Shown: positions 24,619 through 33,027 of the stretch, piece by piece
Layout: every line of letters starts with the position of its first letter
Numbering within the stretch: the stretch's first letter is position 1
From: RSA11 sp965652565
Lineage (GTDB): Bacteria > Actinomycetota > Thermoleophilia > Solirubrobacterales > 70-9
Direction of reading: 5' to 3'
Assembly (NCBI GenBank): GCA_965652565.1
Contig: CBFGWL010000010.1
Span: forward strand, 1 to 49,102
Length of the DNA: 49,102 nt
Program-made: the position numbers and the translations under genes
The notes under the pieces: model-generated
Databases searched by the model: none
Seen by the model: the letters and a program-made list of their open reading frames with translations, nothing else
What the model was told of the DNA's origin: nothing

Positions 24619-24626
24619 CGCGCCAC

Positions 24627-25469
24627 ATGGCGGCTCAATCGAACTCCGAAGGCGCTGAACGCAAGGTCCCCGCGGTGCTCTCCATCGCCGGCTCGGACTC
24701 AGGCGGCGGTGCGGGCATCCAGGCCGATCTCAAGGCGTTCGCTCGCTGCGGGGTGCACGGCATGACCGCGATCGCCGCGATCACCGCGCAGAACACGGTC
24801 GGCGTCTCGCGCTTCATCGCGATCCCGCCCGACATGATCGTCGAGCAGGTGCGCATGGTCGCCGAGGACATCGGCGTCGACGCGGTGAAGATCGGGATGC
24901 TGGCCGACGAGCCGACGATCGACGCGGTCGCCGAGGCGCTCGCGCTGCTCCCCGACGACGTGCCCGTCGTCGTCGATCCGGTGATGGTCTCGGAGACCGG
25001 CGCCGAGCTGCTCGCCCCGGAGGCGCGCGCGGCGCTCATCGAGCGCATCCTGCCGCGGGCCACCGTGACGACCCCGAACTTCCACGAGGCGCGCGCGCTG
25101 ACCGGGCTCGCCGACGAGGACGATCCCGCCCGGCTCGGAGCGGCGGTGCGCGAGCTCGGCCCGCAGGCCGTGGTCGTCACCGGCGGGCATACCGAGGACG
25201 GCGCCGACGTGCTGATCGACGCCGAGGGTGAGCTGCGCATCCCGGGCCCGCGCCATCCCGACGGCGCCGCGCACGGCTCGGGGTGCACGCACTCCTCGGC
25301 GCTCGCGGCGCACCTGGCGCGCGGCTTCGACGTGCGCGAGGCCGCCCGGCGCGCCCGCGAGATCGCCTCCGAAGCGGTCGCGAACGGGCTGCGCGAGATC
25401 GGCGCGGGGCCGGGGCCGGTCGACGCCCTGGGCGTCGCCGCGCGCGCCCGGCCCGAAGCGGCGCGGTGA
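24627..25469 (+). CDS. thiD: Hydroxymethylpyrimidine/phosphomethylpyrimidine kinase
   Basis: Phosphorylates HMP and HMP-P in thiamine synthesis. The 280-aa ribokinase-fold protein has SIAGSDSGGGAGIQADLKAF near the start, VKIGMLADEP, VVVDPVMVSETG, TPNFHEARALTG and the anion-hole/catalytic motif HGSGCTHSSALAAHLARG. No other thi gene lies nearby, and no TPP riboswitch fits the 138-nt upstream gap, which holds the palindromic repeats and a -10 element. A dual ThiD/pyridoxal kinase role cannot be excluded. Confidence 0.93.
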   Translation: MAAQSNSEGAERKVPAVLSIAGSDSGGGAGIQADLKAFARCGVHGMTAIAAITAQNTVGVSRFIAIPPDMIVEQVRMVAEDIGVDAVKIGMLADEPTIDAVAEALALLPDDVPVVVDPVMVSETGAELLAPEARAALIERILPRATVTTPNFHEARALTGLADEDDPARLGAAVRELGPQAVVVTGGHTEDGADVLIDAEGELRIPGPRHPDGAAHGSGCTHSSALAAHLARGFDVREAARRAREIASEAVANGLREIGAGPGPVDALGVAARARPEAAR

Positions 25470-25476
25470 TCTCCCA

Positions 25477-25532
25477 GGCGACGACCTGACGCGACGCTGC
25501 GCGCAAGGCGCGTTTTGATGGCGCGGGTCGTC
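25477..25532 (+). promoter_or_regulatory. Possible structured leader of crcB
   Basis: GACGACC (25480-25486) can pair with GGTCGTC (25526-25532), closing a GC-rich hairpin element that contains GATGGC at 25517. Fluoride riboswitches often precede crcB and have a GATG-rich pseudoknot, but the consensus does not fit cleanly. I list it only as a candidate. Confidence 0.2.
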
Positions 25533-25572
25533 GGGCAGGAGCGCCTGTTCTGGCGACGAAGCACAACCGGGC

Positions 25573-25929
25573 ATGACGGCGCTGCTAGTTGCCGCCGGAG
25601 GCGTCCTCGGCGTCCTCGCCCGCTGGGGCATCTACCGGCTCACCTTCCATACCGACGCCCTGATCTGGTCAACGGTCGGCATCAACATCGCCGGGTCGTT
25701 CCTGCTCGGCCTGCTGGCCGCCGAGGACTGGTTCGGGACCGACGTCCGCGAGGCGCTCGGCGTTGGCTTCCTCGGCGGCTTCACCACGTTCTCGACGTTC
25801 TCCGTGCAGATCGTGCTCGACGCGGATGCCGGTGAGCCTGGCAGGGCGCTCGCCTACCTCGTGGCCTCCGTCGCCGGCGGGATCTTGGCCGCGGCGGCGG
25901 GCTACGCGCTCGGCCGTCGCCTGGCCTAG
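25573..25929 (+). CDS. crcB: Fluoride ion channel CrcB/Fluc
   Basis: A 118-aa inner-membrane protein with four hydrophobic helices that exports fluoride as a dual-topology dimer. The family signature GFLGGFTTFSTFS (about residues 64-76) and an N-terminal GGVLGVLARWGIY (Gly-rich helix with Arg) are present, along with the central INIAGSFLLGL. It is a single gene, so a homodimer is expected. The 103-nt upstream gap may hold a structured leader. Confidence 0.95.
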   Translation: MTALLVAAGGVLGVLARWGIYRLTFHTDALIWSTVGINIAGSFLLGLLAAEDWFGTDVREALGVGFLGGFTTFSTFSVQIVLDADAGEPGRALAYLVASVAGGILAAAAGYALGRRLA

Positions 25930-25975
25930 TTGCCCAGAGCCCCGGCGCTGCGCGCAGGACAGCCGTCCGCGCCCG

Positions 25976-25981
25976 TAGACT
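25976..25981 (+). promoter_or_regulatory. Putative -10 element of ilvD
   Basis: TAGACT ends 8 nt before the ilvD ATG at 25990. It supports this start over an upstream extension of the frame. Confidence 0.45.
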
Positions 25982-25989
25982 TGCGCGCC

Positions 25990-27687
25990 ATGAGCGAGCG
26001 CAACGGAAACACGAAGACCGCCTTCCCCCGACCCCGTTCCAAGGCGGTATTCGACGGGCCCGACCGCGCGCACGCCCGCGCGTACATGAAGGGGATCGGG
26101 TTCGACGACGATGCGCTCAAGCGCCCGACGATCGGCATCGCCAACACCTGGATCGAGGCGATGCCCTGCAACTTCCACCTGCGCGGCCTCGCCGAGCACG
26201 TCAAGGCGGGCGTCCGCGCCGCCGGCGGCACGCCGATGGAGTTCAACACGATCGCGGTCTCCGACGGCGTGACCATGGGCACGAAGGGCATGAAGGCCTC
26301 GCTGATCTCGCGCGAGGTGATCGCCGACTCGATCGAGCTCGCCGTGCGCGGCTACCAGTTCGACGCGGTCATCGCCCTCTCGGCCTGCGACAAGACGATC
26401 CCCGGCTGCGCGATGGCGCTCGCCCGGCTCGACATCCCGTCGGTGCTGCTCTACGGCGGCTCGATCGCGCCGGGCCGCTGGCGCGGCCGCGACGTGACCA
26501 TCCTCGACGTCTTCGAGGCGATCGGCGCCTACAACTCGGGGCAGATGTCCGAAGAGGATCTGATCGACCTGGAAAACCACGCCAGCCCCGGCGCCGGCGC
26601 CTGCGGCGGGCAGTTCACCGCGAACACGATGGCCTGCGCGTTCGAGGCGCTCGGCCTCTCGGCGGGCGGCTCGGCGATGGTCCCGGCCGAGGACGACGAG
26701 AAGGGCACCGTCGCCGAGCGCATCGGCGAGCTCGTCATGAACGTGCTGTCCGAGGATCTGCGCCCGAGCAAGATCATCACGCGCGAGTCGCTGGAGAACG
26801 CGATCGCCTGCGTCTCCGCGTCCGGCGGCTCCACCAACGGGGTGCTGCACCTGCTCGCGGTCGCGCGCGAGGCCGGCGTGGAGCTCTCCATCGACGACTT
26901 CGAGCGCATCTCCAAGCGCACGCCGCTGCTCGCCGACCTCAAGCCCGGCGGCCGCTTCGTCGCCACCGACCTCTATCGCGCGGGCGGCGTCCCGCTGATC
27001 CTCAACCGCCTGGATGAGGCCGGGCTCCTGCATCGCGACTCGATCACCGTCACCGGCCGCACGATCGGCGAGGAGGCCGATCTCGCGAAGGAGACGCCCG
27101 GCCAGGAGGTCGTGCGCCCGCTCTCTGACCCGCTCAAGCCCGAGGGCGGCCTCGCGATCCTGCGCGGCAACCTCGCCCCCGAGGGCGCCGTCGTGAAGCT
27201 CGCGGGCACCGAGCGGCGCGGGCAGACCGGCCCGGCCCGCGTGTTCGAGTCCGAGGAGGAGTGCTTCCGCGCGGTCAAGGCGCAGGAGATCAACCCGGGC
27301 GACATCATCGTGATCCGCAACGAAGGTCCCTCGGGCGGGCCCGGCATGCGCGAGATGCTGCAGGTGACCGCGGCGATCGTCGGCGAGGGCTTGGGCGAGG
27401 ACGTCGCGCTGCTCACCGACGGGCGTTTCTCGGGGGCAACGCGCGGCCTCATGATCGGCCACGTCGCGCCGGAGGCCGTGAAGGGCGGTCCCATCGCCGC
27501 GGTGCAGGAGGGCGATCAAATCACGATCGACATCGACGCGCGCAAGCTCGAGGTGGACCTGTCCGACGAGGAGATCGCGCGACGCGTGGAGGCGTACGAG
27601 CCGCCCGAGCCGGAGTTCCGCACCGGTGTGATGGCCAAGTACGCGAACTCGGTCTCCTCCGCGGCGCTCGGCGCCGTCACCGGCTGA
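25990..27687 (+). CDS. ilvD: Dihydroxy-acid dehydratase IlvD
   Basis: Iron-sulfur enzyme of valine, leucine and isoleucine synthesis that dehydrates dihydroxy acids to keto acids. The 565-aa product has SACDKTIPGCAMALARLD and PGAGACGGQFTANTM (cluster cysteines), SGGSTNGVLHLLA, NEGPSGGPGMREML and LTDGRFSGATRG. Length is normal for the short ILVD subgroup. It stands alone, away from other ilv genes, and converges with the hydrolase gene after 7 bp. Confidence 0.96.
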   Translation: MSERNGNTKTAFPRPRSKAVFDGPDRAHARAYMKGIGFDDDALKRPTIGIANTWIEAMPCNFHLRGLAEHVKAGVRAAGGTPMEFNTIAVSDGVTMGTKGMKASLISREVIADSIELAVRGYQFDAVIALSACDKTIPGCAMALARLDIPSVLLYGGSIAPGRWRGRDVTILDVFEAIGAYNSGQMSEEDLIDLENHASPGAGACGGQFTANTMACAFEALGLSAGGSAMVPAEDDEKGTVAERIGELVMNVLSEDLRPSKIITRESLENAIACVSASGGSTNGVLHLLAVAREAGVELSIDDFERISKRTPLLADLKPGGRFVATDLYRAGGVPLILNRLDEAGLLHRDSITVTGRTIGEEADLAKETPGQEVVRPLSDPLKPEGGLAILRGNLAPEGAVVKLAGTERRGQTGPARVFESEEECFRAVKAQEINPGDIIVIRNEGPSGGPGMREMLQVTAAIVGEGLGEDVALLTDGRFSGATRGLMIGHVAPEAVKGGPIAAVQEGDQITIDIDARKLEVDLSDEEIARRVEAYEPPEPEFRTGVMAKYANSVSSAALGAVTG

Positions 27688-27694
27688 GCGCGCT

Positions 27695-28702
27695 CTACTG
27701 ATCCAGGAACGCCTCGAGCAGGCGGTTGAAGCGCACGGGGCGCTCGAGCATCGGGCAGTGCCCGGTCTCGTCCATGATCACCGTCTGCGAGTTGCGCAGC
27801 AGCTGGCTGTAGCCGATCGCGTCCACCGGCGAGACGATGCGGTCGTTGCGTCCCCACACGATCAGCGTGGGCGTCTCGACCCCCTCGAGCCGGTTGAGGA
27901 AGTCGTAGCCCGCGAGCGTCGTGAGCGCCGGTAGGAAGCCGGGGGCGTTGGCGCCGTTCACGTACTGCTCGTATAGGAGCTCCTTACGGAGCTCCTCCGG
28001 CTTGTGGAAGACCCCGCCGAAGAGCGCGCGCCGCAGCCGTGTGCGGCGGATCGTCTGCGCCTGGAAGCTGAGCGCGATCGGTGCGAGCGCGACCGCGAGC
28101 CGGCCGGCGAACTCCGCGGGCTCGCGGCGCATCTGCGCATGCGAGATCCCGGCGGCGGAGACGAGGACGAGCTTGTCGAAGCGCTCGGGATCGCTGGCCA
28201 CCGCCTCGGCGGCGACGAACCCGCCCAGCGAGTTGCCCGCGACCGCGGCCTCCGCCACGCCCACGGCCTCGCTGAAGTCGTGCACCAGCTGCCCGTACGC
28301 GGAGACGGAGATCTCCCACGGGGGCATGGGGGAGTGACCGAAGCCCGGCAGATCGAGCGCCAGCACGCGGTGGCGCCGGGCGAGTGCCGGGATCGTCTCG
28401 AGCCAGTTCTGCCAGCAGCCGGCGAGGCCGTGGACGAGGACCAGATCGAGTCCGCGCTCGCCCTCCAAGGGCCCCGCGTCGACGTAATTCACTGAGGTCC
28501 CGCCGACCTCCACGCGCCGCAGGTACCGGCGCCAGTCGATCCGCATCCACTCGGGATCGGGGTTCCCGTACGGATCGGGCCCCTCGGGCGGGCTCGGGTC
28601 GGGAAGCTCCCCATCACGGCGTTGCGCGGACAGCTGACTCCAAGCGGTCTCCCACGCATCGCGCAGGGACTGCAGGTCCGGGCGGTTCTCTCTCATGGCC
28701 AT
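27695..28702 (-). CDS. Alpha/beta hydrolase fold protein
   Basis: A 335-aa cytosolic hydrolase of unknown substrate. The oxyanion region LVLVHGLAGCWQNW, nucleophile elbow AVAGNSLGGFVA, the acid in VWGRNDRIV and histidine in DETGHCPML form a full Ser-Asp-His triad. A polar extension of about 80 residues precedes the fold. A GGAGGGG ribosome site lies just before ATG 28702 (ATG 28696 is the alternative). It diverges from the acyltransferase-epimerase pair, which suggests a lipid or ester substrate, by inference only. Confidence 0.88.
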   Translation of the reverse strand: MAMRENRPDLQSLRDAWETAWSQLSAQRRDGELPDPSPPEGPDPYGNPDPEWMRIDWRRYLRRVEVGGTSVNYVDAGPLEGERGLDLVLVHGLAGCWQNWLETIPALARRHRVLALDLPGFGHSPMPPWEISVSAYGQLVHDFSEAVGVAEAAVAGNSLGGFVAAEAVASDPERFDKLVLVSAAGISHAQMRREPAEFAGRLAVALAPIALSFQAQTIRRTRLRRALFGGVFHKPEELRKELLYEQYVNGANAPGFLPALTTLAGYDFLNRLEGVETPTLIVWGRNDRIVSPVDAIGYSQLLRNSQTVIMDETGHCPMLERPVRFNRLLEAFLDQ

Positions 28703-28814
28703 CCCCTCCGATATGAGCCGCGGTCCTCCTACCTCGGGCGCGGCTTTGTCGCAATGGATGGTAAACCCGGCGCGACCCCGGCTTGTTTCGCCCCCGGCGG
28801 GGCAGCTTGCGAGA

Positions 28815-29747
28815 ATGGCGGCAATGGCGAGCGATCGCACACCACTGGGCGCGACCGTCGAGCAGACGGACGAGGGGGACGACGCGGCGCCACGCGAGGC
28901 CGCGCTACCGGCGGCGCCGGAGGAGCGGCGGGCCCTCCTGCCGGCGATCGAACCCGAGCGCCTGGTCAACGACTGGGGGCGGTCAGAGCGCGTCGAGGGC
29001 GCGTTCGACCGCACCCTGTACGAGTTCTTCTACCGCTACTGGTTCCGCGTCGAGGTCGAGGGGATCGAGAACGTGCCGGGCGAGGGCGGCGCCCTGCTCG
29101 TCTCCAACCACGCCGGCGCCCTGCCGCCCGACGCGTCGATGATCGCCAAGGCGCTGCGCGACGAGCACCCCGCGTCCCGCCGCCTCTATCTGACGGTCGA
29201 GCATTTCTTCAAGGGCTATCCGGGCTTTTCGATGCTGGTGCCGAAGCTGGGGGGCGTCGCCGCCCATCCCGCGAACGTGCAGCGCCTCCTCTACGACGAG
29301 GGCGAGTGCGTGCTCGTCTTCCCCGAGGGGCGCAAGGGCACCGAGAAGCTCTTCAAGGACCGCTACAAGCTGCGCCGCTTCGGCCGCGGCGGCTTCGTCC
29401 AGGCGGCGATGCGCGCCGAGGTGCCGCTCGTCCCGATCGCGCTCGTCGGCTCGGAGGAGGCGATGCCCGTTTTCGCGCAGGTGGGCCTCCTGCGAAAGCT
29501 CACCGGGCTCATCTACTTCCCGATCACCCCGACGTTCCCCTGGCTCGGGCCGCTGGGCATGCTGGCGTTCCTCCCCGCCAAGTTCAAGATCCGCTTCCTG
29601 GAGCCGATCGACACCGTTGCCCTCGGCGGACGGGAGGCGGCCGACGACCGCGCGCTCGTGCAGACGGTCGCGCAGGAGATCCGCGCGCGCATCCAGGAGA
29701 ACCTCCACGAGATGCTGGCCGAGCGCCGCTCGGTGTGGTTCGGATGA
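28815..29747 (+). CDS. PlsC-type lysophospholipid acyltransferase family protein
   Basis: A 310-aa acyltransferase. The catalytic NHAGALPPD (HX4D, about residue 103) and FPEGRKGTEK (motif III) are clear; the region LVPIALVGSEEAMP is motif IV. There is no obvious membrane helix, unlike 1-acyl-G3P acyltransferases. Its partner gene, an epimerase, overlaps by 4 nt; a similar pair (Rv0502/Rv0501) exists in mycobacteria. The ATG at 28815 is chosen; 28824 is an alternative. Substrate unknown. Confidence 0.85.
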   Translation: MAAMASDRTPLGATVEQTDEGDDAAPREAALPAAPEERRALLPAIEPERLVNDWGRSERVEGAFDRTLYEFFYRYWFRVEVEGIENVPGEGGALLVSNHAGALPPDASMIAKALRDEHPASRRLYLTVEHFFKGYPGFSMLVPKLGGVAAHPANVQRLLYDEGECVLVFPEGRKGTEKLFKDRYKLRRFGRGGFVQAAMRAEVPLVPIALVGSEEAMPVFAQVGLLRKLTGLIYFPITPTFPWLGPLGMLAFLPAKFKIRFLEPIDTVALGGREAADDRALVQTVAQEIRARIQENLHEMLAERRSVWFG

Positions 29748-30847
29748 GCGGCGAGGGCGGGACAACGCGTCGCGTCCTCGTCACGGGCCTGGCGACCGAC
29801 TGGGGTGGGCGCTTCGCCCGCGCGCTGGAGGGCCACCCGCAGATCGAAGCGATCATCGGCATCGACTCGGCCGAGCCGCGGGTGGAGCTCGAGCGCACCG
29901 AGTTCGTGAAGGTCTCCAACCGCCACTCGCTGCTGGCGCGGATCGTGCGCGCCGCGGAGATCGACACAGTCGTCGACACCCGGCTCGCCGTGAACTCGCT
30001 GACACTGCCGCCGGCCGACGCGCACGACAACAACGTGATCGGGACGATGAGCATCCTCGCGGCCTGCCAGGAGTGCGAGACCGTCCGCAGGTTCGTCTTC
30101 AAGAGCTCGGCCCATTACTACGGCTCCGAGCAGGACGACCCGGCCTTCTTCACGGAGGACATGGCCCGTCCCCACCCGCCGCGGACCGCGCTCGAGCGCG
30201 ACATCGTCGAGGCGGAGGCCGCGGTCGCCGAGTTCGCCGCGACGACGCCGCGGGTCGGCGTCGCCGTCGCGCGCTGCACGAACGTGCTGGGGCCGCGCCT
30301 GGACACGGCGTTGACGCGCCTCTTCGCCCTGCCCGTCGTGCCGATGATCCTGGGCTTCGACCCGCGCCTGCAGTTCGTGCACGAGGACGACGTCGTGCGC
30401 GCGCTCGAGTTCCTCACGCTGAACGACCTGGCGGGCGTCTACAACGTCGCGGGCGACGGGGTGCTGGTGCTCTCCGAGGTGATCTCGCTGCTGGGCAAGC
30501 GGCCCGCGCCCGTGGTGCCACCGGTCGGCACCGGCCTGCTGGCGAGCGCCCTGCGGCTCGCCGGGGCCCGCGTGCCGGACGAGTTGCTCAACCTGCTGCG
30601 CTTCGGACGCGGGCTCGACAACCGCAAGCTCAAGTCCGCCGGCTTCGATTACACGCACACCTCGCGCGAGGCCGTCCAGCGCCTCGGTGAGCACCTGCGG
30701 GTCGATCCCGTCAAGCGCGGGCTCGAGCCGGAGTACACCTACGAGCGCGAGGTGGAGGCCTTCCTGCGCTGGAGCCCGCACGTGCGCCGCGACCGCCGCG
30801 GCCCCCAAGAGGGCGTGGAGGCGGACGGCGAGGTGCTGGGCATCTAG
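29744..30847 (+). CDS. NAD-dependent epimerase/dehydratase (SDR) family protein
   Basis: A 367-aa extended SDR protein. The N-terminal nucleotide-binding region reads RVLVTGLATDWGGRFARAL, a variant of the usual TGxxGxxG. The catalytic YxxxK is not clean: SSAHYYGSE lies where a serine-tyrosine pair is expected, but no Lys follows at the right spacing. So it may bind NAD without classical epimerase chemistry. It starts at ATG 29744 in the acyltransferase stop (ATGA), showing coupling. Confidence 0.82.
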   Translation: MSGEGGTTRRVLVTGLATDWGGRFARALEGHPQIEAIIGIDSAEPRVELERTEFVKVSNRHSLLARIVRAAEIDTVVDTRLAVNSLTLPPADAHDNNVIGTMSILAACQECETVRRFVFKSSAHYYGSEQDDPAFFTEDMARPHPPRTALERDIVEAEAAVAEFAATTPRVGVAVARCTNVLGPRLDTALTRLFALPVVPMILGFDPRLQFVHEDDVVRALEFLTLNDLAGVYNVAGDGVLVLSEVISLLGKRPAPVVPPVGTGLLASALRLAGARVPDELLNLLRFGRGLDNRKLKSAGFDYTHTSREAVQRLGEHLRVDPVKRGLEPEYTYEREVEAFLRWSPHVRRDRRGPQEGVEADGEVLGI

Positions 30848-30944
30848 CCCCGATCCCTCCCGGCGCCTCGGTTTTCCGTCCAATTGCAGGCGCAAATTCC
30901 TTTGCGTGGGGGGTCCAGGGGTGGGCAGCAACCCACGTGACACC

Positions 30945-30950
30945 TACACT
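30945..30950 (+). promoter_or_regulatory. Putative -10 element of the L,D-transpeptidase gene
   Basis: TACACT ends 8 nt before GTG 30959. Two small inverted repeats lie upstream: CGCAAATTCCTTTGCG (30891-30906) and GTGGG/CCCAC (30921-30936). They could be a repressor site or a weak terminator for the epimerase gene. Confidence 0.45.
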
Positions 30951-30958
30951 CACCCGCA

Positions 30959-31996
30959 GTGCGACGCAAGGCTCACATCGCCATCGTCTTCGCCGTGCTT
31001 GCGCTCCTCGCCGTTGCGGGGGGCGCGTACGCGCTCGACAACTCGCGCTCCGACCAGATCGCGGAGGGCGTGACGATCGGTGGCGTGGACGTCGGTGGGA
31101 TGACCGCGGACGAGGCGCGCCGGGCCGTACGCCAGCAGCTCGTCGAGCCGCTCGAGAAACCGGTCGTCGTCAAGTACGACGGGGTCAAGTACAAGCTCAG
31201 CCCGAAGAAGCTCAACCTCCGCTCCGACATCGCGGCGTCGGTGGAGAGCGCGCTCGAGGCGAGCAAGGAGGGGAGCTTGCCCTCGCGGGTCTTCCGGTAC
31301 CTGACGGGCGGCGAGGTCGAGCGTGCGATCCAGCCCGAGGTGCGCTACGACGAGCAGGCGGTCGACGAGTTCGTCGCCAAGGTTGCCGCCGAGATCAACC
31401 GCGACCCGGTGAACGCATCCGTGGAGCCGTCGCCGAGCTCGATCGACCCGGTGCCCTCGCAGCCGGGCCGGGCGCTGCGCGAGGACGATCTGCGCACGGA
31501 GCTCGCCAATGCGATCCAGAGCCCGTCGCACCGCACGGTGAAGGCGAAGGCGGACAAGGTCAAGCCCGAGGTCACGACCAAGGAGCTCGCTGAGCAGTAC
31601 CCGGTCTACCTGACGGTGGATCGCGCCAACTTCAAGCTGAAGCTCTGGAAGAACCTCAAGCTCGCGAAGACCTACACGGTCGCGATCGGCGCCCAGGGCT
31701 ACGACACGCCGACGGGCCTCTATGAGATCCAGAACAAGGCGGTCGATCCTGCCTGGAGCGTGCCGGATTCGGATTGGGCAGGCGATCTGCGCGGCAAGGT
31801 CATCCCGGGCGGCGCTCCCAACAACCCGCTCAAGGCGCGTTGGCTCGGCATCTACGACGGCGCCGGCATCCACGGCACCGACGACGTCGGCTCGCTGGGG
31901 AGCGCGGCCTCGCACGGCTGCGTGCGGATGGCCGTGGAAGACGTGATCGAACTCTACGACCAGGTCCCGGTCGGCACGCCGATCTACATCGGCTAG
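30959..31996 (+). CDS. L,D-transpeptidase (YkuD) with peptidoglycan-binding domains
   Basis: A 345-aa exported cell-wall enzyme that makes 3-3 cross-links in peptidoglycan. An N-terminal signal anchor (IAIVFAVLALLAVAGGAYAL, about residues 7-26) is followed by a VanW/PG_binding_4-like region (GVTIGGVDVGGMTADEARRA), and a C-terminal YkuD domain from about 215. The catalytic motif is complete: IHGTDDVGSLGSAASHGCVR, with the nucleophilic Cys. It starts at GTG 30959. Confidence 0.94.
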   Translation: MRRKAHIAIVFAVLALLAVAGGAYALDNSRSDQIAEGVTIGGVDVGGMTADEARRAVRQQLVEPLEKPVVVKYDGVKYKLSPKKLNLRSDIAASVESALEASKEGSLPSRVFRYLTGGEVERAIQPEVRYDEQAVDEFVAKVAAEINRDPVNASVEPSPSSIDPVPSQPGRALREDDLRTELANAIQSPSHRTVKAKADKVKPEVTTKELAEQYPVYLTVDRANFKLKLWKNLKLAKTYTVAIGAQGYDTPTGLYEIQNKAVDPAWSVPDSDWAGDLRGKVIPGGAPNNPLKARWLGIYDGAGIHGTDDVGSLGSAASHGCVRMAVEDVIELYDQVPVGTPIYIG

Positions 31997-32010
31997 GGGG
32001 AGCGGACGCA

Positions 32011-32026
32011 ATCGGGCTCGCCCGAT
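32011..32026 (+). terminator. Short hairpin after the L,D-transpeptidase gene
   Basis: ATCGGGCTCGCCCGAT forms a 6-bp stem with a CTCG tetraloop 15 nt after the stop. There is no U-tract, so it may be a weak terminator or only a folded leader for xerD. Confidence 0.35.
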
Positions 32027-32076
32027 CGCTTGCATGAACAGGTAATCGATCGTCCACGCGGAAAGAGCCCCACAAC

Positions 32077-33000
32077 GTGACGGCAACGGACACCCAGGGG
32101 AGGGAGCTGAGCGCCGAGTGGGAGGCGGCGCTGCTCGGATTCGCGCGTGAGCTGCGCACCCGAGGTGCCTCGCCGAACACGCTGCGCGCCTACGAGACGG
32201 ACCTGCGCGAGCTCGCGGAATGGGCCAGTGAACGCGGCGGCGAGCCGGGTTCGCTGCGCTACCGCGACCTGCGCGGGTTCGCCGCGCACCTCTCCGAGCG
32301 CGGGCTCGCGCGCGCGAGCGTCGCTCGCAAGCTGGCCGCCGTGCGGAGCTTTCACGAGCACCTCGCGCGCTCGGGCCGGGCGCCGGACAACCCGGCCGAG
32401 CTGCTGCCGACGCCCAAGCGCGACCAGCGCCTGCCGCGCGCCCTCGGCCGGGATGAGATCGCGGCGTTGCTCGACCGCATCCCGGCGAGCACGCCGCTGG
32501 AGATCCGCGACCGCGCGATGTTCGAGCTCGCCTACTCGTGCGGGCTGCGCGCGGAGGAGGTCGTCGCGCTCGACACCGACGCGCTCGAGTTCGAGAACGA
32601 GTCGGTCCGGGTCTTCGGCAAGGGCTCGAAGCACCGGCTCGTGCCGATGGGCGAGCCGGCGCAGCGCGCGGTGCGCCGCTACCTGGAGCGCGCCCGCCCG
32701 GCGCTCGCCGGCGGGGGTTCCGAGAAGGCGCTGTTCCTCTCGCGCACGGGCCGGCGGCTCAGCACGTCGGACGTCCGCCGGCGGCTGGCGCGCTGGGTCC
32801 GCGAGCTCGCGGTCGCCGGGCGAGTCGCGCCGCACGCGCTCCGCCATTCGTTCGCGACCCACCTCCTCGAGGGCGGCGCCGACCTGCGCGCGATCCAGGA
32901 GCTGATGGGTCATTCAAGTGTCTCGACCACCCAGGTGTACACGCGCGTCGAGCCATCGCGATTGCAGCGCGAGTACGAGCGTGCGCATCCGCGCGCGTAA
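32077..33000 (+). CDS. xerD: Tyrosine recombinase XerD/XerC
   Basis: A 307-aa site-specific recombinase that resolves chromosome dimers at dif. The N-terminal SAM-like core-binding domain (about 10-100) precedes the catalytic domain. Catalytic residues seen are Arg in YSCGLRAEEVVALD, Lys in FGKGSKHRLVP, His-x-x-Arg in APHALRHSFATHLLEGG, His in MGHSSVSTTQVYTRV and the Tyr in the same motif. Housekeeping context and full length argue against a phage integrase. It is followed after 27 nt by the sigma-factor gene. Confidence 0.92.
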   Translation: MTATDTQGRELSAEWEAALLGFARELRTRGASPNTLRAYETDLRELAEWASERGGEPGSLRYRDLRGFAAHLSERGLARASVARKLAAVRSFHEHLARSGRAPDNPAELLPTPKRDQRLPRALGRDEIAALLDRIPASTPLEIRDRAMFELAYSCGLRAEEVVALDTDALEFENESVRVFGKGSKHRLVPMGEPAQRAVRRYLERARPALAGGGSEKALFLSRTGRRLSTSDVRRRLARWVRELAVAGRVAPHALRHSFATHLLEGGADLRAIQELMGHSSVSTTQVYTRVEPSRLQREYERAHPRA

Positions 33001-33027
33001 CCCGGGTACTTTGTCCAAACCCCTTCG

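Noticed and set aside
24489..24626. TPP riboswitch before thiD
   Set aside because: The gap is filled by palindromic repeats and a -10 element 8 nt from the ATG; no TPP consensus was seen.
25930..25989. Amino-acid attenuator or T-box before ilvD
   Set aside because: The gap after crcB is only 60 nt and holds a -10 at 25976-25981, leaving no room for a leader.
32077..33000. Phage or island integrase near tRNA genes
   Set aside because: The recombinase is full-length XerD-like in housekeeping context; no att-like duplications or phage genes flank it, and the tRNAs are several kb away.
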